The notes beneath the pieces were generated by a model, which saw only the letters and a list, made by a program, of their open reading frames with translations, was not told the DNA's origin and made no database searches. From an uncultured Acetatifactor sp. (GTDB taxonomy: Bacteria > Bacillota > Clostridia > Lachnospirales > Lachnospiraceae): a DNA stretch of 25,574 nt. Of this stretch, positions 8,040 to 13,779 are shown piece by piece. Numbering within the stretch: position 1 is the first letter of the stretch; each line of letters opens with the position of its first letter. The position numbers were made by a program, and so were the translations under genes. The stretch lies in the NCBI GenBank assembly GCA_910585015.1, contig CAJUCT010000044.1:1-25574 (forward strand). The letters run 5' to 3'.

Positions 8040-8108
8040 ACTTACCTCTTCCCTGCATAACCGGAGTTTGGTCTAAACCAAACTCCTGCTGTGCCCGTGT
8101 TATTGCGT
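8040..8108 (-). repeat. Family B palindromic repeat, variant with nested hairpin
   Basis: Read on the minus strand it starts ACGCAATAACACGGGCACAGC, as in the glgP leader. It then holds a 10-bp hairpin, GGAGTTTGGT (8063-8072) pairing with ACCAAACTCC (8077-8086), and ends TATGCAGGGAAGAGGTAAGT directly before the amidohydrolase ATG. Relative to other copies the short hairpin sits inside the loop of the longer one. Confidence 0.6.
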
Positions 8109-8149
8109 TGTTCCAGTGCTATTCCCGGCGTTTCCCGTTCAAAATCTGT

Positions 8150-9187
8150 CTAAAAGTACAGGTTCTGGGGATCCAGCGCCGCTCCGTCCTGCTCCAGCAG
8201 GAAATACAGGTTGCTGCCCTCCAGGCTGTAATAAATGGTGGGAGCGGCCACGCTTCCGATGATCTGGCCGGGGCTCACATATTCTCCTTCCGACACATTC
8301 AGAGCCTGCAGTTGTCCGTAGACCACCTGGTATCCGTTGCCCAGATCCAAAGTCACTGCCTGTCCAATCTCCTCATTGCTGAATACGGACGCAACTCTGC
8401 CCTCGGCACAGGCAATCACCTGAGTGCCCTCCGCTACACTGTATACGGTGGCCGGATTGTATTTATACTGATCCAGCGTGGTAAAATATACTGTCTTGTC
8501 CATACTGTACGGAATCAATATATCCCCCGACACCGGTTTCACCAGTCCCTGGTCGGAAGAAAAAGCCAGTGTCCTGACCTCCTGGGGTTCCTCCAATACA
8601 GGCTGCTCTTCCGCAAGAAGCGGTTGTTCTGTCATGGTCTGATCGAAGATGGATTGTTCTGCCGCAGGCTGATCCACAGCTGTGGGAAGCTGCTCACGGA
8701 CCGGCTCCGGAGTGACTGCGCTGCCCTCCGATGATCCGCTGTCCTGGGGTTTATCCTCTTTTCCCTCCGTCTGCTTCCCGTTTGCCTTTTGTTCCTCCAG
8801 CATGGCCACCTGCTCGTCGCTGGTCACATCCGCCTCCGACAGTATACCGTCTGTCAGGCCAGGGATCTGAACCATTGAAGAGCCGGCCTCCTCCATAGGC
8901 AGATAGTCCAAGTCATCCTCCGGAACATCCTGCACGACGCCGTCTCCCTGGGGAACGGTCACGGAATTGTGGGGTCTCTGAAGGGTATCCCCGATCTCCT
9001 GGCTGCTATCCTCCGCCTGGCTCTCCACTCCGGTAAAATCAATGCTGTAACCATCATCCTGGTTCTGCACACTGTTCTCCTTCATGTACACCCCTGTCAT
9101 GGTCAGTGCCGCCATCACAAAAGCCGAGGACGCGATCATAATGATCCGCTCTTTTTTGATATTTTGTTTTCTGTTGTTACGTCTCAT
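8150..9187 (-). CDS. spoIIQ: Degenerate LytM/M23-domain membrane protein, probable SpoIIQ
   Basis: 345 residues from the ATG at 9187, which has GGAGG five bases upstream. A GTG two codons earlier would overlap that site. A basic N-terminus leads into one membrane helix (about 16-35), then a long acidic, Gln/Glu/Pro-rich linker to about residue 220, then an M23/LytM fold. In that domain YGQL stands where active enzymes have HxH, and the first metal-ligand region also lacks its histidine, so peptidase activity is not expected. B. subtilis SpoIIQ is likewise a single-pass protein with a degenerate LytM domain. It forms the SpoIIQ-SpoIIIAH channel between forespore and mother cell and is made under SigF. 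The promoter here matches SigF/SigG, which is the main support for the name. Alternatives are another structural LytM protein of sporulation or cell division. Confidence 0.68.
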   Translation of the reverse strand: MRRNNRKQNIKKERIIMIASSAFVMAALTMTGVYMKENSVQNQDDGYSIDFTGVESQAEDSSQEIGDTLQRPHNSVTVPQGDGVVQDVPEDDLDYLPMEEAGSSMVQIPGLTDGILSEADVTSDEQVAMLEEQKANGKQTEGKEDKPQDSGSSEGSAVTPEPVREQLPTAVDQPAAEQSIFDQTMTEQPLLAEEQPVLEEPQEVRTLAFSSDQGLVKPVSGDILIPYSMDKTVYFTTLDQYKYNPATVYSVAEGTQVIACAEGRVASVFSNEEIGQAVTLDLGNGYQVVYGQLQALNVSEGEYVSPGQIIGSVAAPTIYYSLEGSNLYFLLEQDGAALDPQNLYF

Positions 9188-9265
9188 GAACACCTCCCGT
9201 CCGCCGACGCGGACTTTCTCTATCCTTTATTTTCATTTTGAGAATTGCTTTGCTTACTCTATGGA

Positions 9266-9295
9266 TATTCTTACCCTGACGAAAGCAAATTATAC
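9266..9295 (-). promoter_or_regulatory. SigF/SigG-type forespore promoter
   Basis: On the minus strand GTATA (9291-9295), a 15-base spacer and GGTAAGAATA (9266-9275) match the forespore consensus GYWTA-N15-GGNRANANTW at every defined position. The predicted start, near 9259, is about 70 bases upstream of the SpoIIQ-like ATG. A TATAAT overlapping the -35 (9289-9294) lacks a good partner hexamer. Confidence 0.75.
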
Positions 9296-9308
9296 GGAAG
9301 TAGTGTTC

Positions 9309-9356
9309 AAAAAAAACAGCACAATATTCGGACGCCTGAGCGGCCTATATTGTGCT
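9309..9356 (-). terminator. Rho-independent terminator of the hybrid kinase, sharing the family A apex
   Basis: On the minus strand AGCACAATAT and ATATTGTGCT (9347-9356 and 9318-9327) form a perfect 10-bp stem, followed after one base by eight T residues (9309-9316). It lies about 50 bases past the kinase stop. Its loop contains GGCCGCTCAGGCGTCC, nearly the same as the apex of the tandem repeats at 13073 and 25417. Confidence 0.88.
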
Positions 9357-9395
9357 TAAATATATATGTTATCCGGGAAAATGCGGAACTTAAAG
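9318..9395 (+). repeat. Family A-related palindromic element, inverted orientation
   Basis: The plus strand reads AACAGCA, the 10-bp hairpin with the conserved apex, then GGGAAAATGCGGAACTTAAA (9375-9394). Both ends match family A copies, which elsewhere are read this way on the minus strand. It lacks the outer and middle stem arms on the left side, so it looks like a shortened or rearranged copy that now acts as a terminator. Confidence 0.55.
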
Positions 9396-9408
9396 AAAAA
9401 CGCATCGT

Positions 9409-12126
9409 CTACAGACTGGCTTCCCATGCATCGAGGATCTCCTCACATTTTTCCGCGTCCATGTCATCCACGGCATTTTTCAGTTGTTCAAAGAGTTCAT
9501 CATGCTTGCTGCCATAGGAGTACTGGTTCATGCTTAGTATAATACTCTCCACGGTATCCAAATCCAAGTTATCCAGAGCGTCACGTATCTGCGCAAAATA
9601 AACGTCCAACTCGCCGCCGCTGATCTGCTTGTCGCCCTTCGTCTCGTCTTCCTTGGTAAAATAGGGGGCCAGAATACTCTTATAAAAAATGTACTCCGCC
9701 AGCATTCCCGGAGTGATCTTATGAATCAACTCCGCATTCTGGGCCTTTCCAGCCATCTCCATCTGCTCTGCGGTCTCCGCAAGTTCAAAAGCGCCAATTT
9801 GACGGGAAGCGCTTTTCAGGGAGTGAACCTCTATGGTGTACTCGTGCCACTTCTCCTCCTGCTCATATCTCTGAATCACCGCATATTTTTTGTCAATCAC
9901 ACGGTAATATTCTTTGAGGACCGCCCAGAATAATTCCTCATTGCCCAAAAATCCCATTGCCCTCTGCACATCCAATCCGTCGATAGAGATGTCCGTCACT
10001 TGGGAAGTCATTCCGTTCTGCCCGCCATGTTTAGCCTCTTTTCCCTTTCGCCGTTTCTTGTGGATCTTTTCCGGCGGCAGCCATTTGCGCAGCTTGGACA
10101 CAATATCCTTCAACTCGATGGGCTTGGTCACCAGATCATTCATCCCGCCGCTGATAAACATCTCCCGGGTGCCCTCCACAGCATTTGCCGTCAAGGCAAG
10201 GATGGGAATCTGGCCGTTTACTCCGGGCAGATTCCGGATAATCCCGGTGGCCTCCACTCCATCCATCTCAGGCATCATATGATCCATAAAAATCAAATCA
10301 TACTTTTTGTCCGTGATCTTGAAGATTGCCTCCCTTCCGCTCAGAGCCGTGTCTATATGCATCTCCAGCGGACTCAAAAGCCCTTTCGCCACGGTCAGGT
10401 TGATCGCGTTGTCATCCACCACCAGGATTTCCGCATCCGGGGCCATAAAGTTAAATTCGTCCGCGTCAAGAATGTTAAAATTGCGCTCCGCCTTATCTCC
10501 CTGTAAAATGCCCGCAAGACTCAATACATATAAGGGCTTCTTTGCAATGAATACATTGTCTATGCCATAGGGGTATGCATCCCTATAATCCGCCATTACC
10601 ACGCCTGTGATATCCGGGTGAGCTTTCAGGAAATCCTGAACCGTATCTGTCATCATCGGCTGCTCCACAAACAGAAACTGGATTTTCTGCCTGCCCAATC
10701 TTGACAAATCCCTGTCGGAGGCCAGCCCCCGATAACTCACTCCCAGCCTCTGCATATCTGTCTCTATCTGCTTTGCGGCATAGTCCCCCGCCAGAAGCCC
10801 CACTGCCGATATCTCTTCCTCAATCTGTCTGATGGAGGGGACTTTGCTGATAATTTTCTGCGGAACCACAAAGGAAAAAGTGCTTCCCTCCCCGTATTCA
10901 CTCTCCACATGAATGCTTCCATTCATAAGAGAAACCAACTGTTTGCAGATGGCAAGCCCCAGACCGGTACCCTCAATATTACGGTTACGCTTGCTATCCA
11001 GCTGCTGGAAGGACTGGAAGAGCTTTTCCATGTCACTCTCCTTGATCCCGCTCCCGGTGTCGGAAACGGCGATATAGAGATCCAGCATATCTTCGCCTGT
11101 CTGCCGGAAATCCACCTGCAGATGTACATTCCCCATCTTCGTGAATTTTATGGCATTGTTGGCAAGGTTGATCATGATCTGCTTTATGCGGATGTTGTCG
11201 CCATACAATTCATGGGGAAGGTTGGGATCCACATCCACCGTCAGTTCCAACTCCCTGTTGCCAATCCGGGTCATGATGATATTCGCCACATCGTTGACTA
11301 CCGACATGGGCTCATATTCCGCCTCGTTGATGGTCATCATGCCGGATTCTATCTTGGAAAAGTCCAGAATATCGTTAATGATTGTGAGCAGCGTCTGTCC
11401 GGATGCTTTGATCTGTCCCACATACTCCTTGGCCATGGGGGGGAGTTCCTCCCGCAGCGCCATCTCCGCCATACCGATAATGGCGTTCATGGGGGTTCGG
11501 ATTTCATGACTCATGTTAGCCAGGAAATCCGACTTCATGTTGGAAGATTTCATCAGTTCCGCATTCTTCACATTCAGCTGGTACTTGCTAAAAGCAATCT
11601 CCGATAGAATGTTCGCAATTGTGGAAAGTGCGGCAACCTTATTCTTCACATCCTCCTCCTTCAGAATGCTCACCTTACGGGCCGCCTCCATCAGCTCGTC
11701 TGGATTCAACCCGATATCCGATGCCACCTGTCTGATTTTGTCTTCATCCGGAGAATCAGGCAGCATCTGTCCGCCGATAAAGCATCCTACCTTATGGCCG
11801 GCAACCATGATAGGCACGGCAAAATCCACCAATCCTGCATGACAGCGATATGTATAGGGAATACGGTCCTTATTCGCATTCTCTGCGCCAATGCGATTAC
11901 AGCCTTTGCAGCGTTTCCTGCCTATTTCTGTGGCACAGACATATTTGGCACAAAAATCCGAAAAATGCGAACCCTCCGTGATAGCGATTCCGTCTTTGTC
12001 TGTAATTAGAGATGCAATGCCAGTCATGCCGGAAAAAGAATCCTGTATCAAGCGCAGGGTATCCAAATCAATCAAATCTGTCAGGTTTAAATTCGCCGTT
12101 TCTTCTGATATATTGACTGTGTCCAT
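9409..12126 (-). CDS. PocR-domain hybrid sensor histidine kinase with receiver and HPt domains
   Basis: A 905-residue protein without clear membrane segments, so probably a cytosolic sensor. Residues about 17-185 form a PocR-type ligand-binding domain with a cysteine cluster (C59, C64, C73, C76, C95) and IMVAGHKVGCFIGGQML. HisKA follows with SHEIRTPMNAIIG (phospho-accepting H207). The ATPase domain has the N box around 320-327, DTGSG (356-360) and GTGLGLA (386-392). Residues about 435-545 look like a degenerate receiver. A true receiver follows, VVDDN (569-573) with acceptor D615 and K668, then an HPt domain with H768 in EVHSLKSA. A full internal phosphorelay is therefore present. The ATG at 12126 has GGAGG five bases upstream. 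It is co-oriented with and 79 bp downstream of a response regulator, so the two probably form one pathway. The ligand is unknown. PocR domains are known from regulators sensing small organic molecules. Confidence 0.93.
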   Translation of the reverse strand: MDTVNISEETANLNLTDLIDLDTLRLIQDSFSGMTGIASLITDKDGIAITEGSHFSDFCAKYVCATEIGRKRCKGCNRIGAENANKDRIPYTYRCHAGLVDFAVPIMVAGHKVGCFIGGQMLPDSPDEDKIRQVASDIGLNPDELMEAARKVSILKEEDVKNKVAALSTIANILSEIAFSKYQLNVKNAELMKSSNMKSDFLANMSHEIRTPMNAIIGMAEMALREELPPMAKEYVGQIKASGQTLLTIINDILDFSKIESGMMTINEAEYEPMSVVNDVANIIMTRIGNRELELTVDVDPNLPHELYGDNIRIKQIMINLANNAIKFTKMGNVHLQVDFRQTGEDMLDLYIAVSDTGSGIKESDMEKLFQSFQQLDSKRNRNIEGTGLGLAICKQLVSLMNGSIHVESEYGEGSTFSFVVPQKIISKVPSIRQIEEEISAVGLLAGDYAAKQIETDMQRLGVSYRGLASDRDLSRLGRQKIQFLFVEQPMMTDTVQDFLKAHPDITGVVMADYRDAYPYGIDNVFIAKKPLYVLSLAGILQGDKAERNFNILDADEFNFMAPDAEILVVDDNAINLTVAKGLLSPLEMHIDTALSGREAIFKITDKKYDLIFMDHMMPEMDGVEATGIIRNLPGVNGQIPILALTANAVEGTREMFISGGMNDLVTKPIELKDIVSKLRKWLPPEKIHKKRRKGKEAKHGGQNGMTSQVTDISIDGLDVQRAMGFLGNEELFWAVLKEYYRVIDKKYAVIQRYEQEEKWHEYTIEVHSLKSASRQIGAFELAETAEQMEMAGKAQNAELIHKITPGMLAEYIFYKSILAPYFTKEDETKGDKQISGGELDVYFAQIRDALDNLDLDTVESIILSMNQYSYGSKHDELFEQLKNAVDDMDAEKCEEILDAWEASL

Positions 12127-12147
12127 CCTGCCCTCCTTTTATTTTTT

Positions 12148-12177
12148 GTTCCGCATGTTACCGGAAAGTGCTGTTTT
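12148..12177. repeat. Minimal family A-like element in the kinase leader
   Basis: The minus strand reads AAAACAGCACTTTCCGG-TAACATGCGGAAC. This has the same left (AACAGCA) and right (TGCGGAAC) ends as family A, but the internal stems are reduced to TTCCG/CGGAA (12149-12153, 12162-12166). On the plus strand it reads as a weak hairpin followed by GTTTTG. It sits between the response regulator stop and the kinase ribosome binding site. Confidence 0.4.
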
Positions 12178-12205
12178 GAAAACCGTTGGTCCTCCGTTCT
12201 GTATA

Positions 12206-13042
12206 CTACCTTCGGCCCAGAACACCCTTTATGGTGGATGATACCTTTTCCATATCGATAGGTTTTAAGAGGTATCCCTGGATTTTCAGCGCCAACACCT
12301 CCTGGATTTTACCCCGTTCCGTGATACCGGTGAGAAAAACCACGGGAAGGTTTCTGGTCTTGCTGTTTTCCCGTATTTTGCGCAGGACTGCCGCCCCGTT
12401 CTCCTCGGGCATCTCATAATCCAGCAGCACCATATCCGTCCTCTTGGTCTCCAGGAATTTCATCGCCACCTTGCCGTTTATGGCCGTGGCCACATCATAA
12501 CGCTCCGCCAGATAGCCCTTTAGGAGCTTGAGTACACTGCTGTCATCATCCACGATAAGTATGTGCTTTCTGGCCGGGGGCTTGGGCAGTTCTGCCGGCA
12601 TGGATGGCGCCGCTTTATTGATATCGGTCCCGCCCCCGGCATTGGCGGCGCCTGCGGCACTCTTCTTTTCTCCTTGCTTTTCCAACAGTTCCACGATGGA
12701 ATGCTCAAGCTTCTGAGCCGAGATAGGACGCTGAAAAAAGGTAGCCTGGGTGGTGGGGACAATTTTTGTAAACTGCTCGCATTCTTCCCGGTTACCCACA
12801 ATGATGATGGGAATACCCTGTTCCGTAATCCTCTGTTCCACATTGTCGAATCGCTTGATATCGTCCGGCGACTCCCCGTACAGACAATATACGAACACAT
12901 CAGGAGAGATATATTTCAGATGGTTCATGATATCGTCATACCGGCTTGAAGTGTTGATACACTCAAGGCTGTTGTCCATGTAAGTGAAAAATTCGTTGAT
13001 GGCCATTCTGTTGTTTCCGGTCAATAACACAACATATTTCAT
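12206..13042 (-). CDS. Response regulator with N-terminal pseudo-receiver and C-terminal receiver
   Basis: 278 residues. The C-terminal 120 residues are a complete receiver domain: acidic triad LIVDDD (163-167), phospho-acceptor D208 in VLLDYEMP, T238 in FLTG, and K260 in LLKPI. The N-terminal 120 residues resemble a second receiver (IPIIIVGN, then FFQRPISAQKL) but lack the acceptor Asp and have Arg-Pro in place of Lys-Pro, so they look like a pseudo-receiver. An Ala/Gly/Pro-rich linker (about 125-157) joins them. There is no DNA-binding or enzymatic output domain, so it probably acts by protein-protein contact or as a phosphate sink or relay for the hybrid kinase encoded 79 bp downstream. 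The ATG at 13042 has GGGG about six bases upstream. Two tandem family A repeats lie just upstream and form its leader. Confidence 0.88.
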   Translation of the reverse strand: MKYVVLLTGNNRMAINEFFTYMDNSLECINTSSRYDDIMNHLKYISPDVFVYCLYGESPDDIKRFDNVEQRITEQGIPIIIVGNREECEQFTKIVPTTQATFFQRPISAQKLEHSIVELLEKQGEKKSAAGAANAGGGTDINKAAPSMPAELPKPPARKHILIVDDDSSVLKLLKGYLAERYDVATAINGKVAMKFLETKRTDMVLLDYEMPEENGAAVLRKIRENSKTRNLPVVFLTGITERGKIQEVLALKIQGYLLKPIDMEKVSSTIKGVLGRR

Positions 13043-13072
13043 AATATCCCCTGCTTCCTTACTTCGTTATTA

Positions 13073-13298
13073 TAGTCCCGCATATTCCCTGACAGCACAC
13101 TCAGCCGGTGAACCATATCCGGCCGCTTGGGCGTCCTGATATGGTTCAGTGCGCCGTCCGGGAATTTGCTGATTTAGTCCCGCATATTCCCTGACAGCAC
13201 ACTCAGCCGGTGAACCATATCCGGCCGCTTGGGCGTCCTGATATGGTTCAGTGCGCCGTCCGGGAATTTGCTGATTTAGTCCCGCATATTCCCTGACA
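13073..13298 (-). repeat. Family A tandem structured repeat, two exact 102-bp units plus a partial third
   Basis: Units 13073-13174 and 13175-13276 are identical, and 13277-13298 repeats the first 22 bases. Each unit folds as one long imperfect hairpin. The outer arms are GCATATTCCC (13080-13089) and GGGAATTTGC (13160-13169). The inner stem is GAACCATATC (13110-13119) with GATATGGTTC (13138-13147). The apex is GGCCGCTTGGGCGTCC, and a one-sided bulge contains CCGGT. The partial third copy overlaps the 3' end of sseB, including its stop. A diverged copy upstream of ileS keeps the fold with different arm sequences. It is not a CRISPR array: the whole unit, not just a repeat, is duplicated. Confidence 0.85.
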
Positions 13299-13737
13299 TC
13301 GCCTCCCGGATCGTGTCTATCATCTTCCGGGTGACTCTGATGTTAGCCCCGCCGGGATTGACGGCAAAGCCATCGCACTGGCTGTCCGCTCTTTTTACCA
13401 TGGTTGCAAATTCTTGAAAGCCAAATACAAAAAGCTGCTGACCCTCCTCCAGACTTTTCACCCATTTCTTCAGTTCCTGCATATCCGTAAAGGCCATAAA
13501 ATATCTCACACCCTCGTGGGTACTGAGCATGGGAACCTGGATTTGGGCATCCGGCGGCATCCGCACCATGCCGTTCTCGTCTTTCTCCGGCTTGGGTGTC
13601 ACCACAGCCGGGGTGAGAAAATGCGCCTTTAGCAATTCCTGTAAGAAGAAGTCACGGTGCTTGGGGGAGTTGTCTGCCTTTAACAGTTCCATGGCTCCCA
13701 CCAACATAGGATTGTTAATTGCTCTTGGCCGTTCCAT
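13276..13737 (-). CDS. SseB N-terminal domain protein
   Basis: A 153-residue cytosolic protein with an SseB-type domain across most of its length. The NNPMLVGAMELLKADNSPKHRDFFLQELLKAHFLTPAVV region is followed by an alternating sheet segment with MLSTHEGVRYFMAFTDMQELKKW and FAVNPGGANIRVTRKMI, the features by which this family is recognised. The family occurs widely in Firmicutes and actinobacteria, and its biochemical role is not established. The Salmonella secretion SseB is a different protein. The ATG at 13737 is preceded by GGGAGG. It begins 42 bp after the hydratase stop and probably shares its transcript. Its last codons and stop lie inside the 22-bp partial copy of the 102-bp tandem repeat that follows, so the C-terminus is made from repeat sequence. 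Confidence 0.8.
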   Translation of the reverse strand: MERPRAINNPMLVGAMELLKADNSPKHRDFFLQELLKAHFLTPAVVTPKPEKDENGMVRMPPDAQIQVPMLSTHEGVRYFMAFTDMQELKKWVKSLEEGQQLFVFGFQEFATMVKRADSQCDGFAVNPGGANIRVTRKMIDTIREAMSGNMRD

Positions 13738-13779
13738 ATATTTCCTCCCTGCCCCTGAAGAACCACTCTCTCATCCAAC

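Noticed and set aside
13080..13169. Known riboswitch such as c-di-GMP or THF
   Set aside because: The GGACGC...GCGGCC apex on the minus strand superficially recalls parts of known riboswitches, but the required conserved loops and multi-helix layout are missing.
13073..13298. CRISPR array
   Set aside because: A short 22-base segment recurs three times, but the 80-base intervals are identical rather than unique, and no cas genes are present. It is a tandem duplication.
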